DNA of 64,000 nucleotides from NCBI GenBank assembly GCA_009778065.1, contig WRKM01000008.1, positions 1-64,000 on the forward strand. The letters are read 5' to 3'. This DNA comes from Oscillospiraceae bacterium (GTDB lineage Bacteria > Bacillota > Clostridia > Oscillospirales > Ruminococcaceae). Position 1 is the first letter of the stretch. Every line of letters starts with the position of its first letter. Of this stretch, positions 8,479-17,014 are shown one piece after another. The notes under the pieces are model-generated. The model had not been told where the DNA came from, searched no databases, and worked only from the letters and a program-made list of their open reading frames with translations. The position numbers and the translations under genes were made by a program.

Positions 8479-10692
8479 TCACTCATCCCGTCCTTTCAAC
8501 CCCTCAACAATATCAAGCCCTTTGATATGCCGCGATGTTACCGCCGTCATCACCGCAGTAACCCCAATTACCGCCAACGCCGCCGCAACATAACTTTGCG
8601 GGAAAATTGCCGCCGAAATTACAAAACTGCTGTTTGAAAACTCTCCCTTAATCGCATCTAAAATTAAATTCCCCGACAGAAATCCGAGCGGTACGGCTAT
8701 GACAAGCTGTAACAGCGTTTCTTTGACATGAGCGGTGAGGATTCTTCTGTGCGATTCGCCCATTACGCCCATAAACATATATTCGTACTCACGCGCCGAA
8801 AGATTGATAAGTCCCACCGAATACAGTACGGTAAACCCAAGCACAACCGAGCAAAAAATCATAAACCAAATAAGCACCGACATACTCTCCATGATTGAAT
8901 CGAAACTTGTATTATCATCGGCAATTGTGGCGAAATCAATGTTATTTTTGATGAGAATTTCAGTCAACGCCGCCATGTCGCCGCTTCTTGCGTAGATTGT
9001 GTTGTACACAGGCGGCAGTTCGTCAATTATGGTTTTCGCGTAATCGAAACTTGTATACATAGTAAGTCCGAGATGTTGCGGCGTTATTGCGGAAATTACG
9101 GCGGTATAGCCGTTTATGTCAAGTTTGTCTCCGACCTTGACCTTCCAAAGTTTTGCGAAATATTCAGGGATAATTACACCGTTTTGCAGTTCGGCGGCGG
9201 GTATATTCACCATGTCAAAGCCCTCTTCTGTAATTGCAAGAATATAGTTATCGTCTAAAATTTTAACAGGCATAACTAACGCCTTGAAACTCTCATCAAT
9301 CTGAGAAATCTCAAGTTGCTCTGCGTTTTCAAAAATATGCGGTATCGGCTCAAAATTGATAATTATATCATAGTTTGCAAAGCCGTCAAAATATTCGTCT
9401 TGTGTACGAGTTATCGAGTTATAAAATCCGAGCGAGAAGGTTAGCAAGGCGCATGAACCGCACATTCCCAACACCACCGCGAAGAAGCGGCTTTTGTTGC
9501 GGAGTGTGTTTTTTAATGCGTAGCGTGTGTTGAATGTAAGGCGTTTCCATATAAATTCGGCGTGTTCAAGCAATATTTTTCTGCCGCTTTTGGGTATGCG
9601 CGGACGCATTGCGTGTGCGGGAAGTAGCGGAAGTATTCGAGTGAGTGCAATCAATCCTGAAATGGCGCATAGTAACACCGAAACAACCATCGCGCCGAAC
9701 CACAGAATCGGATAAAACGCAAAACTGAGAGTCGGCACTTCAAACATTGCGGAAAAAATGTCTATTATTAAATCGCATATAAAAATTGTCGCCGCGCCGC
9801 CCAAAAGCGCGCCGATTAATGCGGCGATGCAAAATTGCGAAAGATAAATTCCGATAATTTTTCCATCCGACATACCGAGGGCTTTCATAGTTCCGATTTG
9901 TCGGCGGTCTTTTTGAATCGACCGCAGTAACATAACATAAATTACCGCGGCAATCAGTACCGAAAAAATTGTCGGAAAAATGTATGCAAAACTTCCAATT
10001 TCAGATAAATCATTGCGGTAGAGTATGTAGTTTGTATAGTCACTTCGTGTAATTGCTTGAAAAGTTCCATCGGGTACGAAATCTCCGGCATCGCCTATAA
10101 CAACAATCTCGTTGTACCCCATCTCGAAAAAATCCGGCACCACATACACCACGGCAAAACAGTCCGGTTGTGCCATCATGATTCGCTCATTTTGCACCAT
10201 GTATATATATTCGGGAGAGGCGGATATTCCTGTCACTGTCAGCGTTTTTCCGCCTATTGTAACCATATCGCCGACTGCAATCCCCAATGCCGCAGCATTA
10301 CGTTTAAGCAGTAGACATTCATCGGAATTTTCGGGAAGTACACCCTCATAAATATATGGAATGTTTACATTATTTGTCAAAGAAACTGCACGAAAAATTA
10401 ATGCGTTTTCCCCTAAATCACGAAAATCTTGAACAGTTCGCCCCTCTGCAATAACACCCCGTTCGCGCAAAGCCTTAACGCTTTCATCATTGAACCTGCC
10501 GTAAAAAGTGACATCGGCATAATCATAGTCGGAAATATACTTTTCCGCTGTTTCCTCGTACCGAAAAACGATTGTAAAAAGCGTTATAAAAAAGCAGACA
10601 CCCACGGTTAAAAGCAAAATTAGCCCCAAAAGTTGCGGTATATGCGAACGCATTTTCCGCACGGCAATAAGTAGTGAAATTTTTGAAATCAT
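8479..10692 (-). CDS. ABC transporter permease, FtsX/MacB type
   Basis: This is the membrane subunit of an FtsX-like ABC exporter or lipoprotein/peptide transporter. The layout is an N-terminal transmembrane helix (about 15-40), an extracellular domain, three helices (about 240-360), a second helix and extracellular part (about 400-580) and three C-terminal helices. Cytoplasmic loop motifs such as RSIQKDRRQIGTMKALGMS are typical of FtsX domains and contact the ATPase. At 737 residues it is a fused two-FtsX protein. Its ATG overlaps the stop of the ATPase gene by 4 bp. The substrate is not evident; similar pairs often serve antimicrobial peptide resistance. Confidence 0.85.
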   Translation of the reverse strand: MISKISLLIAVRKMRSHIPQLLGLILLLTVGVCFFITLFTIVFRYEETAEKYISDYDYADVTFYGRFNDESVKALRERGVIAEGRTVQDFRDLGENALIFRAVSLTNNVNIPYIYEGVLPENSDECLLLKRNAAALGIAVGDMVTIGGKTLTVTGISASPEYIYMVQNERIMMAQPDCFAVVYVVPDFFEMGYNEIVVIGDAGDFVPDGTFQAITRSDYTNYILYRNDLSEIGSFAYIFPTIFSVLIAAVIYVMLLRSIQKDRRQIGTMKALGMSDGKIIGIYLSQFCIAALIGALLGGAATIFICDLIIDIFSAMFEVPTLSFAFYPILWFGAMVVSVLLCAISGLIALTRILPLLPAHAMRPRIPKSGRKILLEHAEFIWKRLTFNTRYALKNTLRNKSRFFAVVLGMCGSCALLTFSLGFYNSITRTQDEYFDGFANYDIIINFEPIPHIFENAEQLEISQIDESFKALVMPVKILDDNYILAITEEGFDMVNIPAAELQNGVIIPEYFAKLWKVKVGDKLDINGYTAVISAITPQHLGLTMYTSFDYAKTIIDELPPVYNTIYARSGDMAALTEILIKNNIDFATIADDNTSFDSIMESMSVLIWFMIFCSVVLGFTVLYSVGLINLSAREYEYMFMGVMGESHRRILTAHVKETLLQLVIAVPLGFLSGNLILDAIKGEFSNSSFVISAAIFPQSYVAAALAVIGVTAVMTAVTSRHIKGLDIVEGLKGRDE

Positions 10693-11348
10693 TGCACCAC
10701 CTCACCGCTTCTAAGTGTTATTACCACGTCGGCTACATCGGCAATTTCACGATTATGAGTGATTAAAAGTACAGAAGTGTTTTGCGTTTTCTGTATGTTT
10801 TTAAGCAGTTCAATAATCATGTTTCCGGTATTAAAATCGAGTGCGCCTGTGGGTTCGTCGCAGAGTAAAACTTTTGGGTTTTTGGCGATTGCACGAGCGA
10901 TTGAAACTCTTTGTTGTTCGCCGCCCGAAAGCTCCGCCGGGTAATGATTTACACGCTCGGACAAGCCTACCGAATTCAGCGCGGACAGGGCTTCTTTTCG
11001 AGATAACCCTGCAAGCTCGGTTGAAAATTCCACGTTTTCAAGTGCGGTCAAATCGGGAAGCAAGTTATAACTTTGAAAAACAAATCCGATATATTCTCCG
11101 CGAAATGCCGTCATTTGCCGCTTATTAAATGTATTTAAGTCGGTTTTACCAAAATAAATCGAACCCGAAGTAGCCCTGTCCATACAGCCGAGCATATTAA
11201 GAAGTGTTGATTTTCCCGAACCGCTCGCACCTAAAATGACGATGAATTTCCCCTCCGGTAAGTCCAAGCTGACGTTGTTCAGAGCGACAACTTTAGCGTG
11301 ACCCTCGCCGTATGTTTTGGTAAGATTTGAAATTGTAAATAAGCTCAT
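10689..11348 (-). CDS. ABC transporter ATP-binding protein, LolD/MacB type
   Basis: This ATPase energises the FtsX-type permease encoded just downstream. Walker A is GASGSGKST, the Q-loop lies in [10 protein letters not shown], the signature is LSGGEQQRV, Walker B is [12 protein letters not shown], and an H-loop His follows in LLITHN. The length of 219 is normal for the LolD group. It is preceded by a GGGGGAGA ribosome site and follows the metal ATPase gene by 31 bp, so it could be read with the cad operon. Confidence 0.9.
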   Translation of the reverse strand: MSLFTISNLTKTYGEGHAKVVALNNVSLDLPEGKFIVILGASGSGKSTLLNMLGCMDRATSGSIYFGKTDLNTFNKRQMTAFRGEYIGFVFQSYNLLPDLTALENVEFSTELAGLSRKEALSALNSVGLSERVNHYPAELSGGEQQRVSIARAIAKNPKVLLCDEPTGALDFNTGNMIIELLKNIQKTQNTSVLLITHNREIADVADVVITLRSGEVVQ

Positions 11349-11379
11349 AAAATGTCTCCCCCGTTTGTTTTTAACCCCC

Positions 11380-13314
11380 TCATGACTTTATAACCCTCGT
11401 TGCGTTCATCACCGCTAAAAGCGATACACCTACATCGGCGAAAACCGCCTCCCACATAGAAGCCACCCCCAACGCGCCGAGCAGAAGAAAAATCACCTTC
11501 ACAGACAACGCAAAAATAATATTCTGCCGCACAACACGCCCTGTAAATCTTGCAACGTCAACAGCGTCAGCTAACTTTGACGGTTCGTCGGTCATTAGGA
11601 CTATATCGGCGGCTTCAATCGCCGCATCTGAGCCTAAACCACCCATAGCTATTCCTATATCTGCCCGCGCCAAAACAGGAGCATCGTTGATTCCGTCTCC
11701 GACAAAGGCAAGCTTACCCTTAGCTCGTTTTTGCTTATCTAACAGTTCTAACTTTTCGACCTTTTCATGCGGTAACAATTCAGGGTAGGTTTCATCTATA
11801 TTCAGCTCCCTTGCGACCGCCTCTGCTATTTGTGAATTATCGCCCGTAAGCATGACTGTCTTACGTATACCTTTTTCTTTCAGAGACGTTAATGCAATAA
11901 AGCTGTCGGGCTTTATTCGGTCAGAGATAATTATACAGCCCGCGAAAATATTGTTTACGGCGATATAAACTTTTGTGCCTGTTTCTTCCGCTTCCTCGAA
12001 AGAAATACCCGCTTGTTCCATTAGTTTATTATTTCCGGCAAGAATCAGCTGACCATCTGATTTTACACTTACGCCTTTCCCCGCGATTTCTTTGTATTCC
12101 GAAAGTAACGACTTGTCAACATTTCCCCCGTGTGCATTTAAAATTGACAACGCAATCGGATGATTTGAAAAAGCTTCGGCTTTAGCGGCAAATGCGGAAA
12201 TTTCAGATTGTGAAAAACCGTTTTGAGGTTTAATAAGCGTTACCTCAAAAACGCCTTTTGTGAGCGTCCCTGTTTTGTCAAATACTACGATGTCGAGGTT
12301 TTTTAATGCTTCAAGATAGTTTCCGCCCTTGACAAGAACACCCTTTTTAGATGCACCGCCTATCCCGCCGAAGAAACCTAAAGGGATAGAAATTACAAGC
12401 GCGCAGGGACAGGAAATAACAAGAAAAACTAACCCTCTGTGAATATGTTCAACCCATCCCCCGCCTGTAACAAGCGACGGAATAACAGCAATTAACACCG
12501 CCAAAACCACGACTATAGGCGTATAAACCCGCGCAAATTTAGTTATAAAATTTTCAGTGGGAGCTTTTTTGCTACTCGCATTTTCGACAAGTTCTATTAT
12601 TTTTGAGGCAGTTGACTCCCCGAATGTTTTAGTCGTTTTAATAGTCAGTACACCGTTTTTATTAATACAGCCGGACAGAACGGCGTCTGAAACCGAGACC
12701 TTGCGCGGAACAGATTCACCCGTTAAAGCCTTAGTGTCGAGCATTGCCTCCCCCTCGATGACAACGCCGTCTAAAGGAACCTTCTCACCCGGCTTTATTA
12801 CAATAATGTCTCCGATTTTTATCGAAAGCGGCTCAACTTTTATAATTTCGCCGTCCTTTTTGAGATTAGCGTAATCGGGACGTATATCCATTAAATCGGT
12901 AATGGACTTTCTGGATTTACGCACTGCCGCTCCTTGAAAAAACTCGCCTATCTGATAAAACAGCATAACAGCGACAGCCTCAGGATGTTCTCCGATAATG
13001 AAAGCTCCGATTGTCGCGATGCTCATAAGAAAATTTTCGTCAAGGACGGCAGCCACACCCCATTTTCTTATATGTATGATATTTTTAATTGCACGCAGAA
13101 CAATTCCGCCGCCGAGTATAATATAGCTTAATACGAATATCGCTAAAACTATGTATTGATGCAGACTCGTAAAATATAAAGCTATTATACCTGCCCCGAA
13201 TATAAACGCCCCCGAAAAGAGTTTAATCAGCTCCGCTTTCCCGCTGTCGGTATTTTCATGTGCATGTGCATGTTCATGCTCATGATTATGACTGTGATTA
13301 TGATTCTCGCACAT
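11380..13314 (-). CDS. cadA: Zn/Cd/Pb-type P1B ATPase (heavy metal efflux)
   Basis: This membrane pump exports divalent soft metals. Visible motifs are TGES in the actuator domain, the metal-binding SCPCALV in helix 6, the phosphorylation site DKTGTLTKG, the P1B SNHPIA element with its HP, and GDGINDAP. The N-terminus has no CxxC metal-binding domain but a His-rich stretch (HNHSHNHEHEHAHAH), which suggests zinc or cadmium. At 644 residues it is compact. It follows an ArsR/SmtB repressor gene on the same strand, with an inverted repeat and an AAGGAGG site in the 74-bp gap, so metal-controlled expression is likely. Confidence 0.9.
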   Translation of the reverse strand: MCENHNHSHNHEHEHAHAHENTDSGKAELIKLFSGAFIFGAGIIALYFTSLHQYIVLAIFVLSYIILGGGIVLRAIKNIIHIRKWGVAAVLDENFLMSIATIGAFIIGEHPEAVAVMLFYQIGEFFQGAAVRKSRKSITDLMDIRPDYANLKKDGEIIKVEPLSIKIGDIIVIKPGEKVPLDGVVIEGEAMLDTKALTGESVPRKVSVSDAVLSGCINKNGVLTIKTTKTFGESTASKIIELVENASSKKAPTENFITKFARVYTPIVVVLAVLIAVIPSLVTGGGWVEHIHRGLVFLVISCPCALVISIPLGFFGGIGGASKKGVLVKGGNYLEALKNLDIVVFDKTGTLTKGVFEVTLIKPQNGFSQSEISAFAAKAEAFSNHPIALSILNAHGGNVDKSLLSEYKEIAGKGVSVKSDGQLILAGNNKLMEQAGISFEEAEETGTKVYIAVNNIFAGCIIISDRIKPDSFIALTSLKEKGIRKTVMLTGDNSQIAEAVARELNIDETYPELLPHEKVEKLELLDKQKRAKGKLAFVGDGINDAPVLARADIGIAMGGLGSDAAIEAADIVLMTDEPSKLADAVDVARFTGRVVRQNIIFALSVKVIFLLLGALGVASMWEAVFADVGVSLLAVMNATRVIKS

Positions 13315-13340
13315 TTTTACTTCCTCCTTAATACTAAATG

Positions 13341-13358
13341 GTTGCTCAAGTGTTCAAC
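13341..13358 (-). promoter_or_regulatory. Second copy of the CadC-like operator, before cadA
   Basis: GTTGCTCAAGTGTTCAAC is an imperfect inverted repeat with GTTG/CAAC ends. Read on the minus strand it shares the sequence TTAACAGTTGAAC with the site upstream of cadC. It lies 27 bp before the cadA start. Confidence 0.5.
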
Positions 13359-13388
13359 TGTTAAGCTAAAAATATTAAACCTATAAAA

Positions 13389-13748
13389 TTATTCTTGTAT
13401 ATGCTCAAAACCTTTTTCAAAAATGCTTCTGATATGGTCGTCAAGAAGAGAATAGTAGACCATTTTTCCTCTCTTATCGTATTTTATAAGTTTAGCGAGC
13501 CGCAGAGATTTGAGTTGATGTGATATGGCGGATTTTGTCATATTTAACAGAAACGCCAAGTCACACACGCACATATCCTCCCTTGATAACGCCCATAAAA
13601 TACGTATACGGGTATAATCCGAAAACATTTTATAAAGCTCGGCGAGGTCGTAAAAACTCTTATTATCGGGCATAGCCTCTTTCACACGCTCGACTACCTC
13701 ATCATGAATAACATCGCAGTCACAGGACAAATTCTCACTTTTACTCAT
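13389..13748 (-). CDS. cadC: ArsR/SmtB-family metal-sensing repressor, CadC-like
   Basis: This is a winged-helix repressor that releases DNA when metal binds. The 119 residues carry the CadC-type cysteines: CDCD near the N-terminus and MCVCDL in the alpha-4 helix. A DDH element and a late His in the last helix match the second metal site. The recognition helix is in MTKSAISHQLKSL. It is the first gene of the cadC-cadA unit and has operator-like repeats both before it and before cadA. Assignment to Cd/Pb/Zn rests on the residues and the partner gene. Confidence 0.9.
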   Translation of the reverse strand: MSKSENLSCDCDVIHDEVVERVKEAMPDNKSFYDLAELYKMFSDYTRIRILWALSREDMCVCDLAFLLNMTKSAISHQLKSLRLAKLIKYDKRGKMVYYSLLDDHIRSIFEKGFEHIQE

Positions 13749-13792
13749 TTTTTATTACCCTCTTATTAAGTGATTTCAGATTCGTTTAACAG

Positions 13793-13808
13793 TTGAACGG
13801 TTGCTCAA
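13793..13808 (-). promoter_or_regulatory. CadC-like operator upstream of cadC
   Basis: TTGAAC-GGTT-GCTCAA is an inverted repeat with one mismatch, located just downstream of the cadC -10 box, where a repressor would block transcription. Confidence 0.6.
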
Positions 13809-13813
13809 TTATA

Positions 13814-13842
13814 ATAATACCATACTGTTTCATGCTTGTCAA
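13814..13842 (-). promoter_or_regulatory. Promoter of cadC-cadA
   Basis: On the minus strand TTGACA (13837-13842) and TATTAT (13814-13819) are 17 bp apart, with TGG before the -10 box. Confidence 0.6.
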
Positions 13843-13969
13843 TAGTTTTTTCAAAAATTTTTACTTTTTTCTCTTATTTCTGAGCAAGTATGCCTTTTTT
13901 ATTTTTATTATGCGGAATAATTGATGTTTTTGCGGAAACAATAACTAAAAAAACGAGGAATCTTTACAA

Positions 13970-14185
13970 ATGAATGTAGAAAAGAACAAAAACGCTCCCT
14001 CTACTGCACCCGTGCTACATGGCAACAGTGCGCGAATCGACCCGAAAAAGCCGGTCTCACCCTTGTTTGAAAACCATGTAAGCAATAACTACAGCGATGG
14101 TCGAGAGCTTAAAGGAAGGTCGGAGCCTCGCCTTGAAGACGATGCTGAGTTCAGCAAACAGGAAGTTGATATTATTCAGACATAA
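13970..14185 (+). CDS. Small hydrophilic protein of unknown function
   Basis: A 71-residue, charged, Pro/Asn-rich ORF with no hydrophobic segment and no cysteine. The composition (TAPVLHGNS, PKKPVSPLFENHV) suggests a disordered protein. I do not recognise it. It runs convergently into sigG, ending 62 bp before the sigG stop, and shares the hairpin between them. The ribosome site is weak (GAGG 12 bp before the ATG). The neighbour SigG raises the idea of a spore-related small protein, but nothing in the sequence proves this. Confidence 0.5.
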   Translation: MNVEKNKNAPSTAPVLHGNSARIDPKKPVSPLFENHVSNNYSDGRELKGRSEPRLEDDAEFSKQEVDIIQT

Positions 14186-14186
14186 T

Positions 14187-14231
14187 AAAAAAGCCAATGA
14201 GGAGCGAATTGTAAAAAATCGCTCCTCATTG
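14187..14231 (-). terminator. Terminator of sigG
   Basis: CAATGAGGAGCGA pairs perfectly with TCGCTCCTCATTG (13 bp). On the minus strand it is followed by GGCTTTTTTATT, a good intrinsic terminator 16 bp after the sigG stop. It may also serve the small plus-strand gene. Confidence 0.85.
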
Positions 14232-14246
14232 ACTGTAAGCCGAATA

Positions 14247-15017
14247 CTATATTTTTCTTTTAATTTTATTTAACGCGCCTTTTTCAAGGCGGGATACCTG
14301 CGCTTGGCTAATCCCTATTTGTTCTGCTACTTCTACCTGTGTCTTGCCTTGAAAAAAGCGTAGATTTAAAATCTTTTTTTCACGTTGTCCGAGATGTGCG
14401 ATTGCTTCCTTTAGTGCGATTTCATCAAGCCAGTTATTATCATCATTATTGTCGCCGATTTGGTCCATCACATATATAGTGTCGCCCGCTTCAGAAAAAA
14501 CAGGCTCATAAAGAGAAAGGGGCTCGCTGATTGCTTCAAGCGCGAGTACAACATCTTCGCGTTTTGAACCTATTTCTTTTGCTATTTCCTCGACATTCGG
14601 TTCACGTGATTTTTGATTTGTCAGCTTTTCTTTCGCCTGCATTGCGCGGTAGGCTAAATCGCGCAGGGAGCGTGATACACGCACTTGGTTGTTGTCGCGG
14701 AGATAGCGTTTGACTTCACCGAGAATCATCGGCACCGCATATGTGCTGAATCTTACATTTAACGTCGTATCAAAATTATCTATAGCCTTAATCAGACCGA
14801 TACAACCCACTTGAAACAGGTCATCGGGGTTTTCGCCGCGTCCCGAAAATCTCTGAATAACGCTGAGAACAAGACGCAAATTTCCGTTTATCAAGTCTTC
14901 ACGCGCTTTCATGTCGCCGCCCTTTATTCTGTGGAGCAATTCAATTTTTTCAGCCTCTTTCAATACTTTTAAGCCTGCGGTATTTACGCCGCTGATTTCA
15001 ACCTTATTATAATACAA
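14247..15017 (-). CDS. sigG: Late forespore sigma factor SigG
   Basis: SigG directs RNA polymerase to late forespore genes during endospore formation. The N-terminal NKVEISGVNT block is diagnostic of SigG. Region 2 holds RGENPDDLFQVGCIGLIKAIDNFD and FSTYAVPMI, region 3 is in SRSLRDLAYRAM, and region 4 ends with the helix-turn-helix TQVEVAEQIGISQAQVSRLE. The ORF track starts at GTG 15026, which overlaps the ribosome site. TTG at 15017, eight bases after GGGGAG, gives MYYNKVEISG, matching other SigG starts, and is preferred. The protein is then 256 residues. Its presence shows a spore-forming lineage. Confidence 0.93.
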   Translation of the reverse strand: MYYNKVEISGVNTAGLKVLKEAEKIELLHRIKGGDMKAREDLINGNLRLVLSVIQRFSGRGENPDDLFQVGCIGLIKAIDNFDTTLNVRFSTYAVPMILGEVKRYLRDNNQVRVSRSLRDLAYRAMQAKEKLTNQKSREPNVEEIAKEIGSKREDVVLALEAISEPLSLYEPVFSEAGDTIYVMDQIGDNNDDNNWLDEIALKEAIAHLGQREKKILNLRFFQGKTQVEVAEQIGISQAQVSRLEKGALNKIKRKI

Positions 15018-15026
15018 TAAAATCAC

Positions 15027-15463
15027 TCCCCGAAGCAGACAAGCCGCCTTGAAAATACTTACATGATTTAAGTATTGACAGGGAGTATTCCTTTATTCGT
15101 ATTTTTATCTGGAAAAAATTAGTTGCATGGTCCGTTGTAATGTGATATGCTTGTTAATGCTGTTTTGGTAAGGTTTACCAAAAGCTTGAGGAAGTATGAA
15201 GAATTGAATTGTTTTGCCGTGTTGGTAGGGGCGGCGAAAGGAATTATGGGCAGGACTTTACTATAACTTCATTGAGTGATTTGGTTACTCTTTTATGCCT
15301 TGAATAGAATAATTATTACCTGCTTCGCCCATAAATCGCAACCGTACAACCCGCTGATTGCGAATGTGTTTTTCTGTTCGGGGCAGATTTAAGCGTGGGG
15401 GCGTGGTATCGAGAAAAGCAAGGCGGCTTGCTTGGCAGACGGATTACCGGAGTCGCAATATAA
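15027..15463. other. Gene-free gap with an orphan promoter and possible structured RNA
   Basis: No coding region is supported. The gap contains a promoter-like segment duplicated at 19902, a hairpin TTTTGGTAA/TTACCAAAA (15163-15183), and a longer imperfect pairing of 15221-15252 with 15318-15350 (GTTG/CAAC, GCGA/TCGC, TATGGGC/GCCCATA). CAAGCCGCCTT at 15040 and AAGGCGGCTTG at 15420 are inverted copies. A 200-300 nt noncoding RNA starting near 15158 is possible; I cannot assign it to a known class. Confidence 0.3.
15095..15154 (+). repeat. Promoter-bearing repeat, copy 1
   Basis: About 60 bp nearly matches 19902-19961. It contains TTGCAT (15123-15128), a 17-bp spacer and TATGCT (15146-15151) with an extended TGA. 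No plus-strand gene follows this copy. Confidence 0.7.
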
Positions 15464-15489
15464 AAAGACGGATATTTTACACCGTCTTT
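15462..15489 (-). terminator. Terminator after the DUF4160 gene
   Basis: AAAGACGG pairs with CCGTCTTT across a 10-base loop. On the minus strand the stem ends in CCGTCTTTTTAT. It lies 17 bp past the DUF4160 stop. Confidence 0.75.
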
Positions 15490-15506
15490 GGGGTCATGAA
15501 ATTATT

Positions 15507-15785
15507 TTAGCAATAAAATTTAATCACATCAATATTAAAATGTTTTTTCCATTCACTGCATATAAAGAAAAAGTTCGTTTTGATTGTTTCTGCAATTTCG
15601 TTTAAATCTGAGTGTGGAATCTTATTTTTATTATGTGCAACTATGCAATCACCCCTTGCCGTAAGCCATATCTTAGCGGCATTGGTTGTTGCATTGCCAA
15701 CGCAGACATGGACATGAATAGGCTCATCATTCTCGTTTGACCAAAAGAATATATTATATTGTCCGAATTTATACAGCCTTGGCAA
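15507..15785 (-). CDS. DUF4160 domain protein, toxin-antitoxin-like
   Basis: A 92-residue protein with the DUF4160 pattern: an N-terminal PRLYKFGQYNIFFW strand pair, EPIHVHV, a WLT-arm and HNKNKIPHSDLNEI. Members are usually paired with DUF2442 proteins in what look like toxin-antitoxin modules, though the activity is not established. Here it overlaps by 17 bp with the preceding gene, and a short DUF2442-like ORF lies about 340 bp upstream on the same strand. An intrinsic terminator follows directly. Confidence 0.75.
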   Translation of the reverse strand: MPRLYKFGQYNIFFWSNENDEPIHVHVCVGNATTNAAKIWLTARGDCIVAHNKNKIPHSDLNEIAETIKTNFFFICSEWKKHFNIDVIKFYC

Positions 15786-16047
15786 CCGTCATCCCTCCAA
15801 GCTCTGCATATTTGAAAAACATACCCGCGCCGTCATGAAGTAACTGCTCGAATGTTGCAATTTCACCGTCCGTATAACCGTCTCTGATAGTCCACTCATA
15901 AGACGGTAAGGTACATCTCGCAGAATCAAAGCAATTTGAAGACGGACGCTCGAAATGAACTTCAACGGTTTTTATGCCGCCTTTGTCAATTAAATGCGAG
16001 TGCGTTATTAGGGTACCGTCTGATAGGGTTATATATGGGTACATCAT
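15769..16047 (-). CDS. Hypothetical protein paired with DUF4160
   Basis: A 92-residue acidic protein I cannot name. It starts YPYITLSDGTLITHSH, continues with a strand-rich middle (KTVEVHFERP, DSARCTLPSYEW) and ends in a helix (GEIATFEQLLHDGAGMFFKYAELGG). There is no membrane segment. GAGGAGG lies 9-10 bp before the ATG. The 17-bp overlap with the DUF4160 gene implies translational coupling, so it could be the cognate partner of that protein. Confidence 0.65.
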   Translation of the reverse strand: MMYPYITLSDGTLITHSHLIDKGGIKTVEVHFERPSSNCFDSARCTLPSYEWTIRDGYTDGEIATFEQLLHDGAGMFFKYAELGGMTVAKAV

Positions 16048-16121
16048 GAGAAGTGCCTCCTCCTTTAATTTATTTTTAGTTATTCTTCTTTGCTGTCTGT
16101 GGGGGTTGGGTGCCTATTTTG

Positions 16122-16325
16122 TTACACTTTACTGCCATAAATATAACAACTATCCGGACATAAATCGACTTTATTCTCCCATACTTGATTGCTGTCAATC
16201 GTAGGGTCGATATCCCATGAAACACAACCGTTGTCATCAAGATAAACACGGTTAAATGCCGATTCTTCTCTAAAATGACGAAAAACATAACTGTTTAAAA
16301 TTTCAAGTTCGTTTATTAAAATCAA
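16122..16325 (-). CDS. Short DUF2442-like protein
   Basis: The C-terminal half (FNRVYLDDNGCVSWDID, then VDLCPDSCYIYG) resembles the end of DUF2442 proteins, with the W-D and LCPD-Y elements. At 67 residues from a TTG start it is short and its N-terminal strand region is missing or altered, so it may be a truncated antitoxin-like gene. DUF2442 genes usually neighbour DUF4160 genes, as here. The ribosome site GAGGAAG is only 2-3 bases from the TTG. Confidence 0.5.
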   Translation of the reverse strand: MILINELEILNSYVFRHFREESAFNRVYLDDNGCVSWDIDPTIDSNQVWENKVDLCPDSCYIYGSKV

Positions 16326-16384
16326 GACTTCCTCACCGCCATAAGTAGCGTGAAAATGAGGAGGATTGTGGTCATTCCAATCGA

Positions 16385-16579
16385 TTATAATTTTTGGTTA
16401 ATACCTGCATTTTTCAATGTTTTATTCGCACTGGTTCTTTTGGTTATTTTCCCGTCAACGGTCAAATTTTGGTTTACAATAGGGCTGTACCATATTTCAT
16501 GGTCGCCTTTGCCGTATCGGACAAACTTACATTCGTGTTGGTGAAGTAGTTTTTTAACGTCTCTCGTAAAATCTGCCAT
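16385..16579 (-). CDS. hicA: HicA-family mRNA interferase toxin
   Basis: HicA toxins have a double-stranded-RNA-binding-like fold and cleave mRNA. The 64 residues show the family pattern: KKLLHQHECKFVRYGKGDHEIW with the catalytic His, then the VDGKITKRTSANKTLKNAGI tail. Length is usual for HicA. The gene follows its presumed antitoxin directly, the ATG lying one base past the hicB stop. Order antitoxin-toxin is one of the two known orders. Confidence 0.85.
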   Translation of the reverse strand: MADFTRDVKKLLHQHECKFVRYGKGDHEIWYSPIVNQNLTVDGKITKRTSANKTLKNAGINQKL

Positions 16580-16813
16580 TTAAGAAGCCACCGCCTTTAG
16601 GTGCGTCATGCGTTCGGCTTCTATAAGCAATTCAATATCTCCTGTGTACCCGAAATTTAGCTGTAACATTTCAGGTAGGGCAACCTTGACTCGCTCTACA
16701 AGAGCGTCAAAAGAACCGGATTCAAGCGTTAACCTTACATCTTCGCCTTTTTCGGTCAAGACTTCTGAATACCATATTGTATCGTCCCATAACAGTTTGG
16801 CAGTACATTTCAT
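16580..16813 (-). CDS. hicB: HicB-like antitoxin (DUF1902 type)
   Basis: This 77-residue protein has the partial RNase H-like HicB fold: strands CTAKLLWDDTIWYSEVL and VRLTLESGSFDALVERVKVALPEML. It lacks a C-terminal DNA-binding domain, like DUF1902 members. It is transcribed from a clear promoter at 16860-16888 and a GAGGAGG site, immediately ahead of hicA. It should bind and silence HicA. Confidence 0.78.
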   Translation of the reverse strand: MKCTAKLLWDDTIWYSEVLTEKGEDVRLTLESGSFDALVERVKVALPEMLQLNFGYTGDIELLIEAERMTHLKAVAS

Positions 16814-16859
16814 TGTTCAAACCTCCTCATAGGCTTATTAAGGGCGTATCCTTAAATTC

Positions 16860-16888
16860 ATTATATCATGGAAATTGCCGCCTGTCAA
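16860..16888 (-). promoter_or_regulatory. Promoter of hicBA
   Basis: On the minus strand TTGACA (16883-16888), a 17-bp spacer ending in TGA, and TATAAT (16860-16865). Confidence 0.7.
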
Positions 16889-16898
16889 GGATTTTTAC

Positions 16899-16977
16899 AC
16901 ACGGGCAAAACTCGAAAAGTAGACATCGCCGATGAAAACTCTGAGAGCTTGACAATCACAGATGAAAGTGATATAAT
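16899..16977 (+). repeat. Promoter-bearing repeat, copy A
   Basis: GGGCAAAACTCGAAAAGTAG and the downstream TTGACA (16949-16954), 17-bp spacer and TATAAT (16972-16977) recur at 19266-19333. Here it drives the coiled-coil gene at 17015. Confidence 0.8.
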
Positions 16978-17014
16978 TGAGGCATAAAAACAAAAAAATA
17001 TCGGAGGAATTAAA

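Noticed and set aside
16076-16288. 70-codon minus-strand ORF overlapping the DUF2442-like gene
   Set aside because: The other frame has the recognisable LCPD-Y ending, so this one is a shadow.
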